Assembly (NCBI RefSeq): GCF_900089455.2 | Contig: NZ_LT907988.1 | Span: 3,906,001 to 3,970,000 of the forward strand | Reading direction: 5' to 3' | Length of the DNA: 64,000 nucleotides | Source: Orrella dioscoreae | GTDB lineage: Bacteria > Pseudomonadota > Gammaproteobacteria > Burkholderiales > Burkholderiaceae_B | Part shown: piece by piece, positions 9,487 through 15,973 of the stretch | How the letters are laid out: each line of letters starts with the position of its first letter | Numbering within the stretch: position 1 is the first letter of the stretch | Made by a program: the position numbers and the translations under genes | Notes under the pieces: model-generated | Told to the model about the DNA's origin: nothing | Database searches by the model: none | Seen by the model: only the letters and a program-made list of their open reading frames with translations

Positions 9487-10332
9487 TCAGTCGCCCCGCG
9501 CCACGCGCCAGCCGGTCTGGCGCAATGCCAGCGCCAGCGCATCGGCCAGGGTCGCCTTGGTGGCAATGCCGTTCAGGTCGATGCCCAGGTGCACGATGGT
9601 CTGGGCGATCTGGGGCCGGATGCCACTGATGATGCAGTCGGCCCCCATCAGCCGGATGGCGCTGACGGTTTTCAGCAGGTGCTGGGCAACCAGCGTGTCC
9701 ACGGTCGGCACGCCGGTGATGTCGATGATGGCCAGCTCGGAGCCCGTCTCCACGATGCTTTCCAGCAAGGTCTCCATGACGATCTGGGTGCGGCTGCTGT
9801 CCAGCACACCGATCATCGGCACCGCCAGCACGCCTTCCCACAGCTTGACGACGGGCGTGGACAGCTCCAGCAGCTCTTCCTGCTGGCGGCGGATGACGTC
9901 CTCGCGCGCCAGTTGATAGGTATTGACCGTGTGCTGGGCCAGCTTGTCGACCGTCGTCGAAATGCTCCACAGCGACTTGGCCAGGGCGGCGGCGTCGCCA
10001 CCCAGGCGGCGCTGGGCGGACTCGAACAGGGGCTTTTTCAAGGCAAGCACGAAACGGCTGGTCTCGCCGGCGGTCTGACCCTGGGCCGCGCGCGACTGTG
10101 ACAGGTCGGCAAGGAAATCGCGCATGGGGGCCCATGCGGAAGCATGCTCGAAGCTTGCGGGATCGCTGCCGTGCCGTACTGCATCGGCAAACGCGCGCAT
10201 CAGGTTTTCCGCTTCGGCTTGAGCGCCGCGCCGGGCGCCCGGATCCAACTGCAACTCCGACAACCAGGATTCAACAAGATCGGTATTCTCGTCGGACAGT
10301 GCGTCCAACAGCGCCTTGGGGTCGCTCGTCAT
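9487..10332 (-). CDS. rsbR: RsbR-like stressosome sensor/scaffold
   Basis: 281 residues. The N-terminal 150 residues are a helical sensor-type region (RsbR_N-like or globin-like fold is known for the family; no haem ligand can be assigned here), joined by a helix (EDVIRRQQEELLELSTPVV) to a C-terminal STAS domain. The STAS part has IDITGVPTVDT and GIRPQIAQT, the two places where phosphorylated threonines lie in Bacillus RsbR proteins. The start is the ATG at 10332 (MTSDPKALLD). It is the first gene of a six-gene operon running to 4849. The signal sensed cannot be read from the sequence. Confidence 0.9.
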   Translation of the reverse strand: MTSDPKALLDALSDENTDLVESWLSELQLDPGARRGAQAEAENLMRAFADAVRHGSDPASFEHASAWAPMRDFLADLSQSRAAQGQTAGETSRFVLALKKPLFESAQRRLGGDAAALAKSLWSISTTVDKLAQHTVNTYQLAREDVIRRQQEELLELSTPVVKLWEGVLAVPMIGVLDSSRTQIVMETLLESIVETGSELAIIDITGVPTVDTLVAQHLLKTVSAIRLMGADCIISGIRPQIAQTIVHLGIDLNGIATKATLADALALALRQTGWRVARGD

Positions 10333-10793
10333 TCTCGCTCTCGAAAGGAACACCGGGCACAGCGTCACAAGGGAGGTGTGGCTGCTGCCTGTATCGGCGA
10401 CACAGCACAGATGCTGCTTTCGCGGACTGTACCAGAACGCCATCGGTACGCCGCGACTATGCGCGACAGTGTCGCCAGTTCGCCACGAACCGCGAGGATG
10501 CTTGCTTGCAAAGGCAGAGGCGGAACACCGTCAGCAGACGCCACGGTGGCGTCGCGCACCGCAAGAATGCGAAAGAATGTGTCGCGGAAACGGAAAAACT
10601 TCGACCTTCAGCGCTCGGTATAAGCGATCGGCCGGAATTTATCCTGGAGAAATCTCCCGTTGGCCACCACGGCGTCGGCGTCATGCCGACGGATGCTTTC
10701 CGCGATCTTCACCAACTGCCCGTCCAGCAGGTCCAGCTGCTCGATGGACAACTGCTGGACGTCTTGCCGTCATGCACGATCAGCCGGCCTGCG
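10333..10793 (-). other. 461-base intergenic region upstream of rsbR
   Basis: Lies between the Bug receptor stop and rsbR on the minus strand and should hold the rsbR operon promoter. No confident promoter, operator or terminator was recognised. A coding-like stretch of 48 codons (10608-10751, minus) is listed separately. The other open frames here lack ribosome binding sites and family features. Confidence 0.5.
10608..10751 (-). CDS. Possible small protein or gene remnant (47 residues)
   Basis: The minus-strand frame reads from a TTG (LSIEQLDLLDGQ) through IAESIRRHDADAVVANGRF to ...YTER and TGA. The residue mix (amphipathic, Leu/Asp/Gln-rich helix followed by a charged tail) looks protein-like, unlike the neighbouring frames. 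An in-frame TGA lies 13 codons upstream of the TTG, and no good ribosome binding site precedes it, so it may be a remnant of a longer gene rather than an expressed one. No family recognised. Confidence 0.2.
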   Translation of the reverse strand: MSIEQLDLLDGQLVKIAESIRRHDADAVVANGRFLQDKFRPIAYTER

Positions 10794-11795
10794 TCACTGC
10801 TGCTGGATATTGGCCTTGCGCGCCACCTCGGCCCACTTCTCCACTTCCGCCTTCTGGAAGCGCCCCAACTCTTCCGGTCCGGCGCCGGACACCGTCAGGC
10901 CCAGGCCTTCCAGTTGCTTGCGCACCTCCGGCTGCTGCAAGGTCTGGTGCATGGCCTGGTACAGCTTCTGCACCACCGCATCGGGCGTACCCGCCGGCGC
11001 GAAGACCGCCTGCCACGACAGCACCTCGAAGCCGGGCAAGCCCAGCTTGTCCAGGGGCTGCACGTCCGGCAGCGTCCGGTCGGGCGTCTTGGAGGTCACG
11101 CCCAGCGCCCGCAACCTGCCCGCCTGGATCAAGGGCATCGCCGAAGTCAGGTTGTCGAAGATCAGGTCGACCTCGCCGCCCATCAAGGCCTGCAGCGACT
11201 GGCTGCTGCCCTTGTAGGGCACGTGCACCATGCTGACACCCGTCTGGTTCATGAAGAGCTCGCCCGTCAGGTGCTGCGAGCTGCCCACGCCCGAGGAGCC
11301 GTAGTTCAGCTTGCTGGCGGTCTTCTTCGCGGCCTCGATGATGTCCTTGACGGTCTTGTACGGGCTGTCCGCCCGCACCACCAGCACGTTGGGCAGGCTG
11401 CCGGTCAGGATGACCGGCGTGAAGGACTTCACCGGGTCATAGCCGGTGTCCTTGTAGATGCTGGCGTTGATCGCATGCGAACTGATCGTGCCACCCACGA
11501 TGTTGTAGCCATCGGGCTTGGCCCGCGCCACTTTCGCGGTGCCCAGGCTGCCGCCCGTGCCGCCGACGTTCTCGACCACGATGGTGGTGCCCAGCAGCTT
11601 GGCGGCCTGCACGCTATAGATGCGCCCCACGACATCGGTGGCGCCGCCGGGCAGGAAAGGGACGGTATAGGTGATCGGCCGTTGCGGCCAGTCGGTGGAA
11701 GCGGCCGCCATTCCAGGCAATCCGCCTGCGGCCAGGGTGGCCGCCATGCCTGCAATCAAAAGCGAACGGCGGGTCGAACGAAGGGTCCGATGCAT
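10794..11795 (-). CDS. Bug/TctC-family periplasmic receptor
   Basis: 333-residue tripartite-tricarboxylate-type binding protein. The ATG at 11795 has AGGAGAC at the right distance and gives a signal peptide (basic start MHRTLRSTRRS, hydrophobic core, GMAAA). The mature start WPQRPITYTVPFLPGGATD is the canonical Bug opening, followed by VVENVGGTGGSLGTAKVA and NYGSSGVGSSQHLTGELF. Most Bug proteins are orphans without membrane partners, as here. The ligand cannot be predicted; carboxylates are usual. A tandem 77-base repeat lies upstream. Confidence 0.92.
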   Translation of the reverse strand: MHRTLRSTRRSLLIAGMAATLAAGGLPGMAAASTDWPQRPITYTVPFLPGGATDVVGRIYSVQAAKLLGTTIVVENVGGTGGSLGTAKVARAKPDGYNIVGGTISSHAINASIYKDTGYDPVKSFTPVILTGSLPNVLVVRADSPYKTVKDIIEAAKKTASKLNYGSSGVGSSQHLTGELFMNQTGVSMVHVPYKGSSQSLQALMGGEVDLIFDNLTSAMPLIQAGRLRALGVTSKTPDRTLPDVQPLDKLGLPGFEVLSWQAVFAPAGTPDAVVQKLYQAMHQTLQQPEVRKQLEGLGLTVSGAGPEELGRFQKAEVEKWAEVARKANIQQQ

Positions 11796-11825
11796 GGTCC
11801 TGTCTCCTTTGTTGAGGTGTTTTTG

Positions 11826-11980
11826 CCGCCGGGCCGCCCCAAGGCAAAAGCGGCCCCCTTGGGGGGCAGCAAGCCGAAGGCGCAGCGTGGGGGCCTTTTC
11901 TACCGCCGGGCCGCCCCAAGGCAAAAAGCGGCCCCCTTGGGGAGCAGCAAGCCGAAGGCGCGGCGTGGGGGCCTTTTCTG
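11826..11980. repeat. Tandem direct repeat, two copies of a 77-base REP-like unit
   Basis: Copy 1 is 11826-11902 and copy 2 is 11903-11980, adjoining, differing by one inserted A and about three substitutions. Each copy contains CCCCAAGG and CCTTGGGG arms that can form an 8-bp stem, then AGCAAGCCGAAGGCG and GCGTGGGGGCCTTTTCT. Elements of this look are scattered between genes in Bordetella-group genomes (from memory). They lie in the divergent region between the Bug receptor and the ACR3-like gene. A partial CCCCTTGGGGGGC match recurs near 54258. Confidence 0.8.
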
Positions 11981-12111
11981 TATTGGCCATTGCAGGATAG
12001 TGAAAAGCGCGGCGCGTGGATACGCATTCTCCCCTCTGCCGGCAGGCCGCCATTGCAGCGCCCCCGGGATATCCCCAATAATCCAGCCTGGTTTTCCCCC
12101 TCACGCATGCA

Positions 12112-13071
12112 ATGAATCGAGACACCCTGGAACGACAGCAGGTCTGGGTCTACCTGGCCGCCATCCTGCTGGGCCTGGCACTGGGCGCCGCCGCGCCGGC
12201 CCTGGCGCCCACCTGGGAACGGCTGCTGTGGCCGGCCCTGGCCCTGCTGCTGTATGTGACATTCACCCAGATCCGGCTGGCGCACCTGCCGGCGGCGTTC
12301 AAGGACACGCGCTTCATCGCGGCCGCCCTGCTGGGCAACTTCGTGCTGCTGCCGCTGCTGGTGTATGTCATCCTCTGGCTCGTTCCCGGCGACGACGCGA
12401 TCCGCCTGGGGCTCGTGCTGGTGCTGCTGGTGCCCTGCACCGACTGGTTCATCACCTTCGCGCACCAGGCCGGCGGCGACCTGCGCCGCGCCGTCGCGCT
12501 CACGCCCACGCTGCTGATCATGCAGATGGTGCTGCTGCCCCTCTATCTCTGGCTGTTCATGGGCGCGGACTTCATGAAGATCGTGTCCGCCGGCCACATG
12601 CTGGGCGTGTTCGGCGTGGTCATCATCCTGCCGATGGCGCTGGCCTACCTGACCGAAAGATGGGCCGAGGCGCAGCCGCCCCGCGCAGCGCTCATCGCCC
12701 GCCTGGGCTGGTTCCCCGTGCCCTTGCTGGCCATCGTGCTGGCATTGATCGCGGCGTCCCAGGTCGAAGCGGTGCTGGGTTCACTGCCCGTGCTGGGCAG
12801 CATCCTGGCCGCCTGCCTGGTGTTCCTGCTGGGCGCGGCAGCCTGCGGGGTCGGCTTGAGCAAGGCGTTCCGCTTGCCCACGGCGCAGGGCCGCACGCTG
12901 CTGTTCTCGTTCGCCACGCGCAATTCCTTCGTGGTGCTGCCCTTTGCCCTGGCGCTGCCGTCTGGCTGGGAACTGGCGGCCATCGTCGTCGTGTTCCAGT
13001 CGCTGATCGAGCTGTTCGGCATGCTGGCCTTCCTGTGGCTGGTGCCCAGGAAGCTGCTGCCGCAGCGTTGA
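12112..13071 (+). CDS. BASS/ACR3-like membrane transporter (arsenite or organic anion family)
   Basis: 319-residue protein with about ten membrane segments. The motif LLVPCTDWFITFAHQAGGD near residue 105 resembles the PCT(D/A) motif of the bile acid:sodium symporter superfamily branch that includes ACR3 arsenite exporters, and FATRNSFVVLPFALALP near 265 resembles its second conserved motif. No ars genes (arsR, arsC) are adjacent, so an arsenite role is only one option. It is transcribed away from the Bug receptor and ends exactly where the XRE gene ends on the other strand (stops adjoining at 13071/13072). Confidence 0.75.
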   Translation: MNRDTLERQQVWVYLAAILLGLALGAAAPALAPTWERLLWPALALLLYVTFTQIRLAHLPAAFKDTRFIAAALLGNFVLLPLLVYVILWLVPGDDAIRLGLVLVLLVPCTDWFITFAHQAGGDLRRAVALTPTLLIMQMVLLPLYLWLFMGADFMKIVSAGHMLGVFGVVIILPMALAYLTERWAEAQPPRAALIARLGWFPVPLLAIVLALIAASQVEAVLGSLPVLGSILAACLVFLLGAAACGVGLSKAFRLPTAQGRTLLFSFATRNSFVVLPFALALPSGWELAAIVVVFQSLIELFGMLAFLWLVPRKLLPQR

Positions 13072-13263
13072 TCATTCGTCGTCGAAGATCGTTTCGATCG
13101 CCAGCCCGAAGGTCCTGGCGATCAGGAAGGCCAGCGGCAGGCTGGGATCGTAACGGCCGTTCTCGATGGCATTGACGGTCTGGCGCGACACGTTCAGGCG
13201 TTCGGCCAGGTCCGCCTGCGACCAGCCCCGCTCGGCCCTGAGGGCCTTCAGATGGTTCTTCAC
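13072..13263 (-). CDS. Small XRE-family transcriptional regulator (YozG-like)
   Basis: 63 residues with a GTG start overlapping the upstream gene by 4 bases (GTGA). The whole protein is one Cro/C1 helix-turn-helix: LRAERGWSQADLAERLNVSR then QTVNAIENGRYDPSLPLA, ending with an acidic tail (ETIFDDE). Tiny regulators of this type are often paired with a small membrane protein, as here, and repress their own operon. Two copies of a TGTAAAGC/GCTTTACA palindrome upstream of the pair are the probable operators. Confidence 0.88.
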   Translation of the reverse strand: MKNHLKALRAERGWSQADLAERLNVSRQTVNAIENGRYDPSLPLAFLIARTFGLAIETIFDDE

Positions 13264-13649
13264 CGGTAACGCCGCGCCGAGATCTGCCCGCCGATCATCC
13301 ACAGCACGGCCATCAGCGGCCAGACGAAGAACATCGACAGCCGCGGCAGGCCCACGTTTTCCAGGAAGCCATAGCTGAACGTCAGCAGCGCGGTGCCGGC
13401 GAACGCAAAACCGATGGCTTCGAACTGCACGCGCATCTGCAGTTCGTCCATGCGGCGCGTCTGCCGCACGACGACCCACAACGCCAGCACGCAGGGCAGC
13501 ACGGGAAGCAGCGAGACCGGCACCCGCCAGGCCGAATCTGGGGGCATGGCGTTCAGCGCCAGCAGGGATGCGACCAGCACCAGCGCATAGATGCCCATGG
13601 CAGCCAGGAACTCGAAGGCGTAGCGGCGCTGTTGGGAACGGGTAGTCAT
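13260..13649 (-). CDS. Small four-helix membrane protein paired with the XRE regulator
   Basis: 129 residues with four predicted membrane segments (about 12-30, 43-60, 80-98, 105-122) and a basic N-terminus (MTTRSQQRRY). A cytosolic loop VVVRQTRRMDELQMRVQFEA lies between segments 2 and 3; a similar loop is common in small membrane proteins co-transcribed with YozG-type regulators. The ATG at 13649 follows an AGGAG site. Function unknown. It may modulate the regulator at the membrane, but this is inference from the pairing. Confidence 0.8.
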   Translation of the reverse strand: MTTRSQQRRYAFEFLAAMGIYALVLVASLLALNAMPPDSAWRVPVSLLPVLPCVLALWVVVRQTRRMDELQMRVQFEAIGFAFAGTALLTFSYGFLENVGLPRLSMFFVWPLMAVLWMIGGQISARRYR

Positions 13650-13659
13650 GACAATCTCC

Positions 13660-13717
13660 TGTAAAGCAGGCTTTACATTCTGCGCGACAACACGCCAATA
13701 GTCAAGCTTGCTTTACA
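13660..13717. promoter_or_regulatory. Twin palindromic operators upstream of the XRE/membrane protein operon
   Basis: A perfect inverted repeat TGTAAAGC-AG-GCTTTACA occupies 13660-13677, just upstream of the membrane protein ribosome binding site. A second copy at 13700-13717 has a perfect right arm (GCTTTACA) and a left arm matching at 6 of 8 positions (AGTCAAGC). Centres are 40 bases apart, about four helical turns, so two dimers would sit on the same DNA face. The promoter of the minus-strand operon should lie in or between them. Confidence 0.7.
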
Positions 13718-13790
13718 TCGCTGCCCGGGAAAGCCCACCGCCCGCTTCCGGCTACACTTACGCGCCGTTCTGCTTACCTGCCTGCCCTGA

Positions 13791-15044
13791 ATGACCACCC
13801 CCGCATGCGGCCTCGACTTCGGCACCTCCAACTCCACCGTCGGCTGGGTTCGTCCCGGCCAGCACGCCCTGCTCGCGCTGGAAGACGGCAAAGCCACCCT
13901 CCCCTCGGCCATCTTCTTCCATGACGAAGACGGTGACGTCAGCTACGGCCGCGCCGCGCTGGCCGATTACCTGGCGGGCTACGACGGGCGCCTGATGCGC
14001 GCCATGAAAAGCCTGCTGGGCAGCTCGCTGATCGACGGCCACACGGAAGTCCAAGGCCGCGCACTGCCTTTCCGCGTGCTGCTGACCCGCTACATCGCCG
14101 AGCTGAAGCGCCGCGCCGAAGAGACGGCCGGCCGCCCCTTCACCCAGGTGGTGCTGGGCCGTCCCGTCTTCTTCGTCGACGAGAACGAGGCGGCCGACCA
14201 GCTGGCGCAGGACACCCTGGGCGAGATCGCGCGCAGCGTGGGCTTCACCGACATCGACTTCCAGTTCGAGCCGCTGGCGGCGGCATTCGACTACGAATCG
14301 CAGATCGACCGCGAAGAACTGGTGCTGGTCATCGACATCGGCGGCGGCACCTCCGACTTCTCATTGATCCGCCTGGGCCCGGGCCGCGCCGCCAAACCCG
14401 ACCGGCGCGAAGACATCCTGGCGCACGGCGGCGTGCACATCGGCGGCGCCGATTTCGACATGCAGCTGAACCTGGCCTGCGTCATGCCCTTGCTGGGCCT
14501 GGGGTCACAACTGAAAAGCGGCAAGGACATGCCGTCGACGCCCTATCGCAACCTGGCCTGCTGGCACACCATCAACCAGGTCTATGCGCGCAAGTCGGTG
14601 GACCTGCTGTCCACCCTGCGCATGGAGTCCGCCGAGCGCGACAAGCTGGACCTGCTGATGGAACTCGTGAAGCAGCGCGCCGGCCACTGGGTGGCCATGC
14701 AGGTGGAAGACGCCAAGATAGCGCTCTCGGATGCCTCCGACACGCAGATCGACCTGTCACGCATCGCGCCGGGACGCCACGTGGACGTGGGCCGGCCGCT
14801 GTTCGACAGCGCCGTGGGCGGCCTGGTGGGCAAGGTGGAAATCAAGGTGGGTGAACTGCTGCGCGACGCGGGCGTGTCCACCGACGATGTCGACACAGTG
14901 TTCTTCACCGGCGGCTCCAGCCGCGTGCCGCGCCTGCGCGAAAGCGTCTCGGCGCTGGTGCCCCGCGCTCGCAGCGTCGAAGGCGACCTGTTCGGCAGCA
15001 TCGGCGCGGGCCTCGCGCTGGATGCGGTGCGCAAGTTCGGCTGA
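13791..15044 (+). CDS. yegD: Hsp70-family chaperone-like ATPase, YegD type
   Basis: 417 residues, an actin-fold ATPase without the DnaK substrate-binding domain. Phosphate 1 motif GLDFGTSNSTVG is at the N-terminus, phosphate 2 VIDIGGGTSDFSLI near 180, and adenosine motif FFTGGSSRVPRL near 370. The length fits YegD (about 450) rather than DnaK (about 640). No DnaJ or GrpE partner is adjacent and the client is unknown. The gene is monocistronic and convergent with the aldolase gene. Confidence 0.9.
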   Translation: MTTPACGLDFGTSNSTVGWVRPGQHALLALEDGKATLPSAIFFHDEDGDVSYGRAALADYLAGYDGRLMRAMKSLLGSSLIDGHTEVQGRALPFRVLLTRYIAELKRRAEETAGRPFTQVVLGRPVFFVDENEAADQLAQDTLGEIARSVGFTDIDFQFEPLAAAFDYESQIDREELVLVIDIGGGTSDFSLIRLGPGRAAKPDRREDILAHGGVHIGGADFDMQLNLACVMPLLGLGSQLKSGKDMPSTPYRNLACWHTINQVYARKSVDLLSTLRMESAERDKLDLLMELVKQRAGHWVAMQVEDAKIALSDASDTQIDLSRIAPGRHVDVGRPLFDSAVGGLVGKVEIKVGELLRDAGVSTDDVDTVFFTGGSSRVPRLRESVSALVPRARSVEGDLFGSIGAGLALDAVRKFG

Positions 15045-15069
15045 GGCCGGCCAGGCGCGCCCCGCCCCC

Positions 15070-15855
15070 TCAATAACGCAAGGCGTTTTCCTTGCTGGCC
15101 TGCACGGCCTGGGCGAACGCCCGGGTGACCAGGCTGGTCACGACGTTCGCGAAATACCGCGCGCCCAGCGCGCCGTACTTCGCCTCGTCCTGCGGCGTCA
15201 GGGCAATGGTGCCGGGGCACTTGCCCGCCGCCGCGATGGTCTTCAGGCCGTGCGCAATCGCCTGCTGCACCGGCTCGGCGCTCCAGTTGGCGCCATGCCC
15301 CATGGCGTGCGACAGGTCATTCGGCCCGATGAACACCGCGTCCACGCCGTCGACCCTCGCGATCTCGTCGATCTGTTCGATGGCCTGCGGCGTCTCGGCC
15401 ATGGCAATGAAGGCCACGCCCGCGTTACTGCGCTCGGCGTGCGCATTGCCGCCAAACGCCCCATACCCCGCCGCGCGCGTGCTGAAGGCGCTGCCGCGCG
15501 TGCCTTGCGGCGGATAGCGCATCTTGTCCGCCAGGCGGCGCGCGTGGGCGGCGTCCTGCACCATCGGCACCTGGATGGCGCTGGCCCCCATGTCCAGCAC
15601 CCGCGGAATGTCAGCCTCGAAACAACGCACCACCGGCGCGATGCCCGCGGCGCGCGCCGCCCGCAGCATATGCTCGGTCATGCCCAGGTCGGCGCTGCCG
15701 TGCTCGTTGTCCAGGATGATGAAATCGAAACCGGCATAGCCGCACATCTCGACGATGGCGGGACTGGGCAGGCCATTGAAGATGCCGCGCAGGGGCTTGC
15801 CGCTGGCAAGCATGGCGGGCAGCCGGGTATCCAGGGGATGGAAAGCGGACGTCAC
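15070..15855 (-). CDS. HpcH/HpaI-family class II aldolase
   Basis: 261 residues, TIM-barrel metal-dependent aldolase of the HpcH/HpaI (2,4-dihydroxyhept-2-ene-1,7-dioate aldolase) family. Motifs: FDFIILDNEHGSADLG, PVVRCFEADIPRVLDMGASA, the YPPQGTRGSAFSTRA loop and FIGPNDLSHAMG. These enzymes cleave or form pyruvate- or oxaloacetate-derived hydroxy acids in aromatic or sugar-acid degradation. No other pathway genes are adjacent, so the substrate is open. An 118-base gap separates it from the radical SAM gene upstream. Confidence 0.88.
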   Translation of the reverse strand: MTSAFHPLDTRLPAMLASGKPLRGIFNGLPSPAIVEMCGYAGFDFIILDNEHGSADLGMTEHMLRAARAAGIAPVVRCFEADIPRVLDMGASAIQVPMVQDAAHARRLADKMRYPPQGTRGSAFSTRAAGYGAFGGNAHAERSNAGVAFIAMAETPQAIEQIDEIARVDGVDAVFIGPNDLSHAMGHGANWSAEPVQQAIAHGLKTIAAAGKCPGTIALTPQDEAKYGALGARYFANVVTSLVTRAFAQAVQASKENALRY

Positions 15856-15973
15856 GGGTTGCTCCTTTGTCGTTGTTGTTGCCCTTCGTTTTGCCTCTTC
15901 GCCCCCGTCTTCGCGGGTGGCGACTGGCTCACTGTAGGCTTTTCCGACAAAACCCGCTTGCGTATCCGTTGCG

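Noticed and set aside
4849..10332. A sigma-B operon
   Set aside because: No sigma factor, RsbV or RsbW gene is present; the downstream genes are two-component kinases.
11826..11980. CRISPR-like or phage repeat array
   Set aside because: Only two adjoining copies of a 77-base unit, no spacers, no cas genes; a REP-like intergenic element explains it better.
12112..13071. A dedicated arsenic resistance operon
   Set aside because: Only the BASS/ACR3-like transporter is present; the neighbouring 63-residue regulator is XRE, not ArsR, is convergent, and is paired with a different gene.
10098..13175. A 1025-codon plus-strand open frame
   Set aside because: It runs antisense through rsbR and the Bug gene and in another frame through the transporter; it has low-complexity Arg/Pro/His/Ala content and no family motif. 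High GC makes such frames common.
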